From positions 1 to 64,000 of the forward strand of contig JABSQB010000009.1 of the NCBI GenBank assembly GCA_013214545.1: a stretch of DNA of 64,000 nucleotides. The letters run 5' to 3'. The DNA comes from Henriciella sp. Its GTDB lineage: Bacteria > Pseudomonadota > Alphaproteobacteria > Caulobacterales > Hyphomonadaceae. This document shows positions 37,290 to 46,155 of the stretch, piece after piece. The position numbers and the translations under genes were made by a program. The notes below the pieces were generated by a model. It was not told where the DNA came from. It saw only the letters and a program-made list of their open reading frames with translations, and made no database searches. Within the stretch, counting starts at the first letter, position 1; each line of letters begins with the position of its first letter.

Positions 37290-38145
37290 GCTGGAACAAG
37301 AGAAAATCGCCGCGCGGGCCAATACGATCGATTATGATCGGGTCGCCAGCCTGCATTATCTCGGCAATTACGTTCGCCGCCTCCCAACCAATATGGCGCG
37401 AATGATGGAGAACGCTTACGATTGGGAGCACCTGCCTTACGTGCACCCGTCTTCGTTCGCCTCAATCGATCTGGTCGCGAGCGGCAGCTGGGGTTGGCGC
37501 GCCCGCATTGGCGTTCCCGGCGGTCTGGAGCCGACTTATCAGATGCTCGACCTGCTCGTGGATGCAGAGAAGAATTATTGGGTCTCCACAGTCTTTAACG
37601 GGCCCGGCGAAGGGATCGAGATTCACACTCAGGCCACGACACTGAACGAGGACGAGATTGAGGTCGATGTCCGCTTCTATCTGCCGGAAGCACCTGGCGA
37701 TGACGCCTCTGCGTCAATCCTGAGCTATATGCAAAGCCAGTACGCGACCCTCTATGACGAAGACATAGACCTGATGCAGGGGCGCCAGAGTGCGCTGGAA
37801 GATCGCTCGCGCTGGCGCGCCGGTAAGAACGCCCGCTGCGAGACGCGGGTTGGGGCACTTTCTGAACTCGACAGGACCAAGACCCATACGATTGAGACAG
37901 AGACAGGACGCTACTGCGTGCGGGTCTGGCAGGATGAATGGATCGCCCACAGTGCCGTCTGTCCGCATCAGCTCGGACCTCTGCAAGACAGCGAAATCGA
38001 TCCAGAGGGCCGCATCACCTGCCCCTGGCATGGCTATCAGTTTGACGCGCTGAGCGGTGAAAGCCGCCTCACTGAATGTCCGGCCTTGGCCAAGGCGCCG
38101 GAACTGATTGTCCGCGACGGGGAATTGTTCCTGCTGGAGGCCTGA
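37279..38145 (+). CDS. Rieske [2Fe-2S] protein with N-terminal oxygenase-like domain (reversed domain order)
   Basis: Protein of 288 residues. The C-terminal third is a Rieske domain: C228-x-H230 in AVCPHQLGPL and C248-x2-H251 in ITCPWHGYQF. Ahead of it lies a region that looks like the catalytic domain of Rieske oxygenases. E44-x3-D48-x2-H51-x4-H56 in ENAYDWEHLPYVH fits the (D/E)x3Dx2Hx4H mononuclear-iron motif, and ED at 161-162 in YDEDIDLMQGRQSAL resembles the third-ligand segment. Normal oxygenase alpha subunits have the Rieske domain first, so the order is reversed. The GTG at 37279 has GGAGG six bases upstream. No reductase or ferredoxin gene is adjacent. Substrate unknown. Confidence 0.82.
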   Translation: MLTELEQEKIAARANTIDYDRVASLHYLGNYVRRLPTNMARMMENAYDWEHLPYVHPSSFASIDLVASGSWGWRARIGVPGGLEPTYQMLDLLVDAEKNYWVSTVFNGPGEGIEIHTQATTLNEDEIEVDVRFYLPEAPGDDASASILSYMQSQYATLYDEDIDLMQGRQSALEDRSRWRAGKNARCETRVGALSELDRTKTHTIETETGRYCVRVWQDEWIAHSAVCPHQLGPLQDSEIDPEGRITCPWHGYQFDALSGESRLTECPALAKAPELIVRDGELFLLEA

Positions 38146-38227
38146 AGCTCGCCCCATTTGATGGCACTGCGAGCCTTGCTCCCCCCTGCAAACACAGTAA
38201 CTTGCGCCGAAACACCAGGAGCTTTGC

Positions 38228-39766
38228 ATGGGTGACAGAATCTTCATTGGCGGCGCGGATATGGATGGCGAGGGCGCGCCGAATGACGCTCAGAGCTTGC
38301 TGCTCAATCGCGCCAATCGCCATGGCATTGTCGCCGGCGCCACTGGCACCGGAAAAACCGTAACCCTGCAGATCCTCGCCGAAGGTTTTGCCGCCGAAGG
38401 CGTGCCGGTCTTTTGCGCCGATGTGAAAGGCGACTTGTCCGGCATCTGTGTCGCGGGCAGCCCGGACCACAAACTGCATCCCAAGCTGATTTCACGGGCC
38501 GAGAAGATCGGGTTCGAAGATTATAACTATGGCGCCACGCCCACGGTTTTCTGGGACGTCTTCGGTGAAAAAGGGCACCCGGTCCGCACGACGATTTCGG
38601 ATATGGGCCCGCTGCTGCTGTCACGCCTGATGGACCTGACGGAGGCCCAGGAAGGTGTGCTCACGGTCGCGTTTGAGTATGCCGATGATGAAGGCATGTT
38701 GCTGCTCGATCTCAAAGACCTACGCAAACTGCTCAACCATATGAGCGACAAGGAAGTGCGCACCGCGCTCAGCCGGGAATATGGCAATGTCGCGTCGGCG
38801 AGCCTCGGCGCAATTCAGCGCCGCTTGCTGGTCTTGGAGCGTGAAGGCGCCGAGAGCTTTTTCGGCGAACCTGCGCTCGATCTGAAAGACTTCATGCGCA
38901 CCACGCGTGACGGCCGCGGCATCGTCAATGTGCTCGACTCGACGACGCTGATAAACAGCCCGCGTCTCTATTCGACCTTCCTGCTCTGGCTGTTGTCGCA
39001 ACTGTTTGAAGACCTGCCGGAAGTCGGCGATCCGGATAAGCCGAAAATGGTGTTCTTTTTCGACGAGGCCCACCTGCTCTTCAATGACGCGCCGCGCGCG
39101 CTGCTGGAAAAGATTGAACAGGTGGTGCGCCTGATCCGTTCCAAAGGCGTCGGCGTCTTCTTCGTCACGCAGAACCCGCGCGATTTGCCTGAGAGCGTGC
39201 TTGCGCAGCTTGGCAATCGCATCCAGCACGCGCTGCGGGCCTATACGCCAGCTGAGCGCAAAGGCGTTCGTGCGGCTGCGGACTCCTTCCGCGAAAACCC
39301 TGCCTTTGATGCTGAGGAAGTGATCACCGATCTTGGCGTCGGAGAAGCGCTGGTCTCGACCCTGGATGAGAAAGGTGCCCCCGGCGTCGTACAACGCACG
39401 CTGATACGCCCACCAAGCTCCCGCCTCGGCCCGGCGACGGAAGAAGAAAGACAGGCAGAAATGAAGAACAGCCCGGTCGCCGGTCTCTATGATGAGGCGA
39501 TTGACCGGGAGTCGGCCTACGAAATCCTGCTGAAGCGCGAAGAAGAAGCTGCGAAGGCGGCTGAAAAACTCGCCAAGGAAGAGATGGAAGCGCAGCGCGA
39601 ACTGGAAAAGAAAAAAGCGCGAACGAAGAAAAAGACGACCACCCGCCGGCGCTCATCCCGCCGCATGACAACCACTGAGCGCGCCGTAAACACCGCCACG
39701 CGCACCATTACGCGGCGCATCACAGATTATGTTCTGCGCGGTATACTCGGCGGGCGGCGGCGTTAG
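38228..39766 (+). CDS. HerA-like DUF853 family ATPase (YjgR type)
   Basis: FtsK/HerA superfamily ATPase of 512 residues. Walker A GATGTGKT at 37-44, Walker B MVFFFDEAHLLF, the family segment GDLSGICVAGSPDHKL, and an arginine-finger-like region SRLYSTFLLWLLSQLFEDL-type helix before Walker B. A charged C-terminal tail (KREEEAAKAAEKLAKEEMEA, then Lys/Arg-rich) is likely a coiled coil plus nucleic-acid-binding end. Molecular role is unknown for YjgR; some HerA relatives process DNA ends or act in defence, but no NurA partner is adjacent here. AGGAG precedes the ATG. Confidence 0.92.
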   Translation: MGDRIFIGGADMDGEGAPNDAQSLLLNRANRHGIVAGATGTGKTVTLQILAEGFAAEGVPVFCADVKGDLSGICVAGSPDHKLHPKLISRAEKIGFEDYNYGATPTVFWDVFGEKGHPVRTTISDMGPLLLSRLMDLTEAQEGVLTVAFEYADDEGMLLLDLKDLRKLLNHMSDKEVRTALSREYGNVASASLGAIQRRLLVLEREGAESFFGEPALDLKDFMRTTRDGRGIVNVLDSTTLINSPRLYSTFLLWLLSQLFEDLPEVGDPDKPKMVFFFDEAHLLFNDAPRALLEKIEQVVRLIRSKGVGVFFVTQNPRDLPESVLAQLGNRIQHALRAYTPAERKGVRAAADSFRENPAFDAEEVITDLGVGEALVSTLDEKGAPGVVQRTLIRPPSSRLGPATEEERQAEMKNSPVAGLYDEAIDRESAYEILLKREEEAAKAAEKLAKEEMEAQRELEKKKARTKKKTTTRRRSSRRMTTTERAVNTATRTITRRITDYVLRGILGGRRR

Positions 39767-40762
39767 TTAAAGTACGCTGGATAGCAGCGGCTTTCCATCT
39801 ATGAAGTTCTCGACGTTCGATTGGGCCAGCTGCGCTTGCGAGAAGAGCGTTTCAAAGGTCGCGCCGCCCTGATGCGGGGTCAAAATGACGTTCGGAACGT
39901 CGGCCCAGCGGGCGCTATTCGTTGGTTCAGGGTCAAATACATCCAAGGCCGCCCCGCCAATTCGGTTGGATTTCAGCGCCTCAATCAACGCGTCCTCATC
40001 AACGACACTGCCGCGAGAGACATTCACGAGCACGCCATCCGCGCCAAGGCGGTCGAGGATTCTGTCATTGATCAGATGGCGTGTTGTATCGTCCGGACGA
40101 CAACAGATGACCAGACCTCGGCATTGATCCGCCAGGTCTTCGAGCGAAGCAACATAAGGCGTTTCGATTTCTGGCTTGGGACGAGGTCCCCACCATCTCA
40201 CGTCAACGCCGAATGGCGTCAATCGTGCGAGTACCTCTTTACCGATCGACCCGAGACCGACAATCCCCACCGGCATATTGCGGATCGAGTGGCGCAGAGG
40301 CGGCGCGGCACCGACCCACTGATCCGTCATGATGTAGTCTTGCGTCTGAGGAATACGCAGGAGCAAAGATGTCATAAGGGCGACAGCGAGATCGGCGACA
40401 TCACCTGAATTCATACCTGGGGCGTTGGTGACCGCTATCCCGCGAGAGCGACATTCATCGAGATCGATATTACTGAATCCCGCCGACACGGATGCGACCA
40501 TTTTGAGGTTCGGGAATTTCGCCAGTGTCGACTTGTCGAGCTTTTCGATGCTGGCCGACAACAGAACATCCACATCTGCGCCGCGCGTCGCGATGGTGTT
40601 CTCGACGTCTCCCTCGGTGTCCAACCAGTTCCATCGTTCCGGACGGTTCGGGAATAGCGTGTGCATCTCTGAATGCATGGCGAGGACGGTAGCGGCGTGG
40701 GTCATGAACGCAGTCTCGATTGGAATATAAAAGAAAGGCGCGCGCTCGCTTGGATCGCTCAT
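39767..40762 (-). CDS. D-2-hydroxyacid dehydrogenase (glyoxylate/hydroxypyruvate reductase-like)
   Basis: NAD(P)-dependent enzyme of up to 331 residues. Rossmann motif VGLGSIGKEVLARL, catalytic Arg in VNVSRGSVVDEDAL, Glu in DVFDPEPT and His in LTPHQGGATF. The first 19 residues are atypical, so the true start could be the later ATG at about 40705 (MTHAATVLAMHSEM). It lies 31 bases downstream of the PhyH dioxygenase gene, same strand, and is probably in its operon. Its last base abuts the HerA-like stop codon. Confidence 0.9.
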   Translation of the reverse strand: MSDPSERAPFFYIPIETAFMTHAATVLAMHSEMHTLFPNRPERWNWLDTEGDVENTIATRGADVDVLLSASIEKLDKSTLAKFPNLKMVASVSAGFSNIDLDECRSRGIAVTNAPGMNSGDVADLAVALMTSLLLRIPQTQDYIMTDQWVGAAPPLRHSIRNMPVGIVGLGSIGKEVLARLTPFGVDVRWWGPRPKPEIETPYVASLEDLADQCRGLVICCRPDDTTRHLINDRILDRLGADGVLVNVSRGSVVDEDALIEALKSNRIGGAALDVFDPEPTNSARWADVPNVILTPHQGGATFETLFSQAQLAQSNVENFIDGKPLLSSVL

Positions 40763-40793
40763 CTCGAGCGCGCAGATGGATTGTGGGATCGAG

Positions 40794-41969
40794 CTAGATG
40801 CTCAAATCCAGAGCATTGTAATCGTGAAGCGAAGCTTTCGCGTCTTCATTCCACTCGTACGACAACCCTTGATCGACAAAAGGTTGGTACTGATACGGCG
40901 TCTCATTCGGGAAACGCTTGCGCCGGGCGTCGATACCGAAGCCAATGACTTCAGAGCGCTTGGCGATGAGATCCTCATCAAAGACCTGGACGGCGCTGTG
41001 CGTACCCGCGCCGGTGACACCGAGGACTGAGCTGCGGCGGTGGAAGCCCATATTGACTGTGATGCGCGGTTCAAAGCCCGTATTCGCGAAGGACCCATGC
41101 ACCAGCTGGCGATTGCACATCACCACATCGCCTGCGTCGCAGACTAATGGGACGGTGCCCTCGATCCGCTCGCTGCCGGACTCTTCAACCAGTTTCTTGA
41201 TATCGACTTTACCAAGCTTGTGGCTGCCCGGCAGAACCCAGACGCCATTCACCGCTGTGCTACCATAGACCTGGGCCATGAAGTTGAAGCCGTGGATGCC
41301 ATCATCAAAATCTTCGCTGTCCCAATGGGTCGTGCCGTCCTGGTGCCAGGACACGGCCGCACCGATCCCCGGTTCTTTGATAAACAGGCTCTCATTGAAC
41401 GGCGCGAAGTCTTTGCCATTGATGTCTTCAGCGACTTTCAGCAATTGCGGATGACCGTAAACACGCAAACAGGTTTCAGAGAACTGCAAGGAACCTAGCA
41501 GAATGAACGGCGCGGCAGCAGGTGCGTCATCGGCCGCCTTTGGCTCCAACAGTTTCACCTGATGGCGCCCATTTGCGAGGGTAGAGCCACCGAGAGGATC
41601 GCCCAGCGGTTTTGACCAGACGAGTGTCGTGGTTTCGCAATCGGCTCCGAGAGCTGGTGCGCCATCTGCTGTCAGCTTTTCGCCCGGTCCGGCGGGGAAC
41701 CGCTTTTTCATCTCGGCAAGGTCCTGCTTGATGTCATCCAGCTCATCTTGATGCAGGACGCCTGTGAACACGTAGAACCCATATTTTTTGTAGGCGTCGA
41801 CGATGTGTTTCGCGAGATCACCATTTGCGTCGAACTCTATCGGACCGCGATTGTCCAACGCCATCGCGCGCTTGTGTCCGGAGATCAGATATTCCCGCAT
41901 CGCATCGGCATCATCACCATAGTGAGCTGCGCAGGCATCGATGGAATCCATGTAGTTAGGTTCAGACAT
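40794..41969 (-). CDS. Phytanoyl-CoA dioxygenase (PhyH) family protein
   Basis: Fe(II)/2-oxoglutarate oxygenase of 391 residues. The facial triad is H209-x-D211 in SWHQDGTTHWD and H291 in RQLVHGSFAN; an Arg about ten residues later (EPRITVNMGFHRR) fits the 2-oxoglutarate salt bridge. The start ATG at 41969 has GGGAGG upstream; the longer TTG start is not needed. Longer than most bacterial PhyH proteins (~280 residues) because of an N-terminal extension. The substrate is unknown. A palindromic operator lies between it and the divergent TetR gene, so it is probably repressed by that protein. Confidence 0.88.
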   Translation of the reverse strand: MSEPNYMDSIDACAAHYGDDADAMREYLISGHKRAMALDNRGPIEFDANGDLAKHIVDAYKKYGFYVFTGVLHQDELDDIKQDLAEMKKRFPAGPGEKLTADGAPALGADCETTTLVWSKPLGDPLGGSTLANGRHQVKLLEPKAADDAPAAAPFILLGSLQFSETCLRVYGHPQLLKVAEDINGKDFAPFNESLFIKEPGIGAAVSWHQDGTTHWDSEDFDDGIHGFNFMAQVYGSTAVNGVWVLPGSHKLGKVDIKKLVEESGSERIEGTVPLVCDAGDVVMCNRQLVHGSFANTGFEPRITVNMGFHRRSSVLGVTGAGTHSAVQVFDEDLIAKRSEVIGFGIDARRKRFPNETPYQYQPFVDQGLSYEWNEDAKASLHDYNALDLSI

Positions 41970-41989
41970 GAGCGAATCCTCCCTTCGCT

Positions 41990-42020
41990 TTAACATTGTT
42001 TAAATTTAAACATCGTTTAA
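41990..42020. promoter_or_regulatory. Palindromic operator between PhyH and TetR genes
   Basis: The segment holds the perfect 14-base palindrome GTTTAAATTTAAAC (41998-42011) flanked by two further dyads TTAACATTGTTTAA and TTAAACATCGTTTAA. These look like two overlapping pseudo-palindromic half-site pairs (AACATnGTTT) about 16 bases apart, as in TetR-family operators. It lies 21 bases before the PhyH start and 39 before the TetR start. Confidence 0.7.
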
Positions 42021-42058
42021 TTCTTGTGTCAATCCACAAATCGACCTAAGAACTCTGT

Positions 42059-42727
42059 ATGGCTGTTGAGACTCTTGGTTCACGCGAAAGCACGCGCTCA
42101 AAGAACATGGCGAAACGTCGGGAGACCATCCTGCGCGAAGCCCGCACGCTTATTGCAGATGAGGGCTTTGAGGCTTTGAAGATTCGAGACCTCGCGGCGC
42201 GCGCAGGTCTGACCGTGCCGACGATTTACAATCTGGTGGGTGGTAAAAACGAAATCCTGGCCGTGATCATAGAAGAAATGGTGGTGCAACTTCGCGCGAT
42301 CCAGAACGCGGCAGACATTGATCCGGTCGAGGAGTCCTTTGCAAAACTGATCAACGATTTGGCAGATCACTTTGCCACGGATGAAGCCTTCTTTCGGGCC
42401 GCTTTTATCGCCGGCGACCGAAGCGGACTTTTCGAGCAAAGCTCCGGTGAAGGAATCTTCGCACACTTCGTCCAACAACCAATCGAAGCCTGTGCTCGGG
42501 CCGTGGAAGAGGGACTCCTGCGCGGTCAGATTTCGCCCGCGGTGCTCGGGCCGCAGATCTATGGCTGTTATCGCCTCGCGAGACAGGATTGGGCCAATGG
42601 GTATTTTGATTTGGATGGATTTAGAAAACAGGCACTCATTGGCGTCTTCCTGTGCCTGGCATCAGACGCAAAACCTGCATTCCGCGAACGCTTGATGGAT
42701 AGAATTGCAAGCCTTTCGAACGGCTAG
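42059..42727 (+). CDS. TetR family transcriptional regulator
   Basis: Repressor of up to 222 residues. The N-terminal helix-turn-helix is at about 20-65 (KRRETILREARTLIADEGFEALKIRDLAARAGLTVPTIYNLVGGK, partly quoted); the rest is the ligand-binding/dimer domain with no assigned ligand. The ATG at 42059 has no obvious Shine-Dalgarno; the ATG at 42107 is an alternative. It is divergent from the PhyH gene across a palindromic operator and is followed by an aldehyde dehydrogenase, so it likely controls both. Confidence 0.9.
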   Translation: MAVETLGSRESTRSKNMAKRRETILREARTLIADEGFEALKIRDLAARAGLTVPTIYNLVGGKNEILAVIIEEMVVQLRAIQNAADIDPVEESFAKLINDLADHFATDEAFFRAAFIAGDRSGLFEQSSGEGIFAHFVQQPIEACARAVEEGLLRGQISPAVLGPQIYGCYRLARQDWANGYFDLDGFRKQALIGVFLCLASDAKPAFRERLMDRIASLSNG

Positions 42728-42920
42728 TGCGGGTAGCTCTGAACAACCGCTGATTCACCCGTCAAGCTCAAACCAGAACCGCAGCCCATCCCGGCCCCAT
42801 TCACCCTTTCCGCTGCGTGTAGGCTTTCCTCACGGCATTGGCGTGCTTACATACTGCCAGGGTTTCTCGTCCGACTGTGGCGAGGATTGAATATGAGACA
42901 GGTAACGGGAGGCGAAAGCC

Positions 42921-44348
42921 ATGAAAGAGTATCTTCAGTTCTACATTAATGGTGAGTGGGTCGACCCGGTTGAACCACGCACACTCGACGTCGAAAATCC
43001 GGCCACTGAGGAGCCATTTGCGCGCATTTCTCTCGGTTCGTCTGCGGATGTGGATAAAGCCGTTGCCGCCGCGAAGGCTGCCTTCCCAAGCTTCTCCCAG
43101 ACCAGCGTTGAGTATCGTGCAGAGCTGCTCGACAAGATCACTGCCGGCATTCAGGCGCGTATGGGCGATATGGCCGAAGCGATCTCTGACGAGATGGGCG
43201 CGCCAATGTGGCTCGCAAACGCAGCGCAGGTGCCAGCCGGTCTCGGCCATGTCGCGACCATGGCGCAGATCCTGCGCAATTATGAGTTTGAAGAGCAGCG
43301 CGGCACAACCCTGCTACGCAAAGAGCCAATCGGGGTTTGCGGCTTCATCACGCCTTGGAACTGGCCGCTCAACCAGATCACCTGTAAAGTTGCACCAGCG
43401 ATTGCTGCTGGCTGCACAATGGTGCTGAAGCCGTCTGAAATCTCGCCGCTCAACGCCATGATCTTTACCGAAGTCATGCATGAAGCCGGGGTCCCGCCAG
43501 GCGTGTTCAATCTGGTCAATGGCGACGGACCAAGCGTAGGCGCGCATCTGTCTGGCCATCCGGATGTCGACATGATGAGCTTTACCGGCTCAACCCGCGC
43601 CGGCATTCTCGTCGCACAGGCCGCCGCGCCAACCGTGAAGCGCGTCGCTCAGGAGCTTGGCGGTAAGTCACCGAACATCGTTCTGCCAAGTGCCGACCTT
43701 CAGAAGGCCGTCGGAGGCGGCGTCATGCAGATGATGACCAATTCCGGTCAATCCTGTAACGCACCGAGCCGCATGTTCGTGCCGCGTGAGAGCAATGAAG
43801 AGGCCAAGGCGATCGCCAAGGCCGCTGCTGAAGCTGTCAAAGTGCAAATGCCACGTGAAGCTGACAAAGGCGCAATTGGTCCAATCTCGAACGGCAATCA
43901 GTATGCCAAGGTTCAGGACCTGATCCAGAAAGGCATTGATGAAGGCGCGACCCTCGTCGCGGGTGGCCCCGGACGTCCGGAAGGGCTCAATCGCGGATAC
44001 TTCGCTCGCCCAACCGTGTTTGCGGATGTCACCAATGACATGACCATCGCGCGCGAGGAGATCTTCGGACCGGTTCTGGTTATGATCCCGTATGACAGCG
44101 TCGATGAAGCCGTCGAAATGGCCAATGACACAGAATATGGCCTTGCTGGCTATGTTCAGGGCGAGCCTGCAGAGGCGGCTCAGATCGCCAATCGCATCCG
44201 CGCCGGTCAGATCCAGGTCAATGGCCAGGGCCCTGACTTCACAGCGCCGTTTGGCGGTTACAAGCAGTCCGGCAATGGCCGCGAATGGGGCGATCACGGA
44301 TTTGAAGAATTCCTCGAAGTGAAAGCCGTCATGGGCGCTGCTGCCTAA
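42921..44348 (+). CDS. Aldehyde dehydrogenase (NAD(P)+)
   Basis: Oxidises an aldehyde to its acid; 475 residues. Family motifs: FITPWNWPLNQITCKVAPA, the general-base Glu in AQELGGKSPNIVLP, catalytic C279 in NSGQSCNAPSRM, and EEIFGPVLVMIPYD. GGGAGG precedes the ATG. The aldehyde is not known; the neighbouring PhyH dioxygenase and hydroxyacid dehydrogenase suggest a small catabolic module (inference). A strong terminator follows. Confidence 0.95.
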   Translation: MKEYLQFYINGEWVDPVEPRTLDVENPATEEPFARISLGSSADVDKAVAAAKAAFPSFSQTSVEYRAELLDKITAGIQARMGDMAEAISDEMGAPMWLANAAQVPAGLGHVATMAQILRNYEFEEQRGTTLLRKEPIGVCGFITPWNWPLNQITCKVAPAIAAGCTMVLKPSEISPLNAMIFTEVMHEAGVPPGVFNLVNGDGPSVGAHLSGHPDVDMMSFTGSTRAGILVAQAAAPTVKRVAQELGGKSPNIVLPSADLQKAVGGGVMQMMTNSGQSCNAPSRMFVPRESNEEAKAIAKAAAEAVKVQMPREADKGAIGPISNGNQYAKVQDLIQKGIDEGATLVAGGPGRPEGLNRGYFARPTVFADVTNDMTIAREEIFGPVLVMIPYDSVDEAVEMANDTEYGLAGYVQGEPAEAAQIANRIRAGQIQVNGQGPDFTAPFGGYKQSGNGREWGDHGFEEFLEVKAVMGAAA

Positions 44349-44370
44349 ACAGCTGAGCTGAACGAACAAG

Positions 44371-44400
44371 AAAGGGCGAGCCGGTTGGCTCGCCCTTTTT
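44371..44400 (+). terminator. Rho-independent terminator after the aldehyde dehydrogenase gene
   Basis: Stem AGGGCGAGCC / GGCTCGCCCT with a four-base loop GGTT and a following TTTTT, 23 bases after the stop codon. It may also serve the convergent minus-strand gene. Confidence 0.92.
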
Positions 44401-44411
44401 CATTGCCGTGT

Positions 44412-45941
44412 TCAATTCGCCGCTTCCATGCGGAAGACGTCTCCACCTAGCGAGACAATATAGAGATTGCCCACTTCATCCGTGCCGAATGCTGCGATCG
44501 AGGTAAGACTGCCTTGGTCCGGAACAAACTCAGCGTTCAATATCGAGAACTGGCTTGCTGGTACGGTTTGACCGTTGACGAGATCAGCGACCGGGATGCC
44601 CCAGACATTATTGCTGATAAAATCCCCGAAAATGTAGGTGTCCTGAAAGGCTTCGACCGGCCCCTGATAGACCAGACCTCCGGTAACCGACTGACCCTCG
44701 CGCGGACCGGTTCCACGCGGATATTCTGCAACAGGCGGCGTAAATTCGGGTTGGTCTGGACCCTTGAAGAACGCGGTTCCCTCTCGCACCGCCCAGCCGA
44801 AATTGAAGCTGTTGTCGGTCATGGGCAAGCGATTGATCTCTTCGATCGCACCCTGCCCGACATCGCCGATCAGCAGGTCGCCACTGACTGGATCGAAGCT
44901 TGATTGAAACGGATTGCGCAAACCGATCGCGAAAATCTCGGGCAGTCCATTGGCTGGATCTGTGAACGTGTTTCCGGCCGGAATGACATAGTCCCGCAAT
45001 GGATCGCTGGGAAAATCATCGCCAGAGACATCGAGGCGAAGGACCTTGCCTAGCAGGGATTGCGGGTTCTGCGCAAAATCGCTGGGATCCCCTGAGCCGC
45101 CCCCATCGCCTGTCGGGACGACCAGGAAACCGTTCGCATCAAAGCCAATCCAGCCAGCATTGTGATTGGAATCGGGTTGAGAGATCGTGAGGATCACGTC
45201 CGAGGTCGAGGCATCCACCTGGTCAAGTGATCCGGCGAACGTTTGGAACCGGCGAATCTCTGTATCACCGGACGTGTTATTCACGTTCACATAAAGCGTG
45301 CGGTCTGTCGGAAAATTCGGAGACAGTGCGAGACCGAGAAGCCCACTTTCGCGAACCGTCGAAATCGATCCCGAAACGTCAAGAAAATCGACGCTGGCAA
45401 TCGCGCCTGTGTCCGGCGTTAGAACTCGAACGCGGCCCGCCTTTTCCAGCACCAGAACTCGCCCGGAGCCATCCGGCAGGGCCACCAGACCAAGCGGCTG
45501 AGAGAAACCCGTGCCGACCCGGCGCACAGCGATCGTCTCCGTCACATCGGTAACCGTGATTTGCAGATTAAGCGTCGCCACTCCGCCGCGCCCGTCACGG
45601 GCTTCGAGGGAGAGCTCATAGACATTGTCGCCATTGGCATCTGCGGGGTTTTCGAAATCCAGTGTTGCGGTGAAGGACAGCTCGCCACTGGATGCATTGA
45701 GAGTCACGAGACCCGCATCTGGACCGCCCGTAATGCTCAGCGTCACCGTGTCCCCATCTGCATCATTGGCGCTCGCCGTATAGACCACGCCGACGCTGTT
45801 TTCCGCAATGCTGATGCTCGCGGTTGAGCTGAACACCGGGGCAAGATTGCTCAATCCCGTCGAACCACCGCCGCCACCACCGCTGCAACCCGTGATCAGG
45901 GCGAGTGCGAGGATGCTCGACTTGTAAGTGCTCTGGCGCAT
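44412..45941 (-). CDS. Lipoprotein PQQ-type sugar dehydrogenase with cadherin-like repeat
   Basis: Exported protein of 509 residues. Start ATG at 45941 with lipobox LITGC and a glycine run after the cysteine. Residues about 35-135 form a cadherin-like domain (SISIAENSVGVVYTASANDADGD, FENPADANGDNVYELSLEA) likely to bind calcium. The rest is a six-bladed beta propeller of the glucose/sorbosone dehydrogenase family: LGLVALPDGSGRVLVLEKAGRV, the SNHNAGWIGFDANGFL segment containing the His-Asn-like active region, and EIFAIGLRNPFQSSFDPVSGDL. PQQ dependence is a family expectation, not proven by sequence. No export or maturation partner is adjacent. Confidence 0.88.
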   Translation of the reverse strand: MRQSTYKSSILALALITGCSGGGGGGSTGLSNLAPVFSSTASISIAENSVGVVYTASANDADGDTVTLSITGGPDAGLVTLNASSGELSFTATLDFENPADANGDNVYELSLEARDGRGGVATLNLQITVTDVTETIAVRRVGTGFSQPLGLVALPDGSGRVLVLEKAGRVRVLTPDTGAIASVDFLDVSGSISTVRESGLLGLALSPNFPTDRTLYVNVNNTSGDTEIRRFQTFAGSLDQVDASTSDVILTISQPDSNHNAGWIGFDANGFLVVPTGDGGGSGDPSDFAQNPQSLLGKVLRLDVSGDDFPSDPLRDYVIPAGNTFTDPANGLPEIFAIGLRNPFQSSFDPVSGDLLIGDVGQGAIEEINRLPMTDNSFNFGWAVREGTAFFKGPDQPEFTPPVAEYPRGTGPREGQSVTGGLVYQGPVEAFQDTYIFGDFISNNVWGIPVADLVNGQTVPASQFSILNAEFVPDQGSLTSIAAFGTDEVGNLYIVSLGGDVFRMEAAN

Positions 45942-46155
45942 AGACGATCCCCTGATTTGCCAACCGGTCCGCAACCTGACTTCGACACGACAAGTCGACA
46001 ACTTAGGCGGGGAAGCCTGCTTCGTGGATTACGAATGGTCAATCTACGCAATTTCAGCCCAAGCCTTGCCGACTGAAACTCCCGCCCCCTATGAATAGGG
46101 TGCATGCGGCAGGGACTGCGCGTGCAGATTTGGACAATAAAGGGGGTCGTTCATC

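Noticed and set aside
38228-39766. HerA-like ATPase as part of a defence system
   Set aside because: No Sir2, NurA, DUF4297 or similar partner is adjacent; the sequence fits the widespread YjgR/DUF853 housekeeping group.
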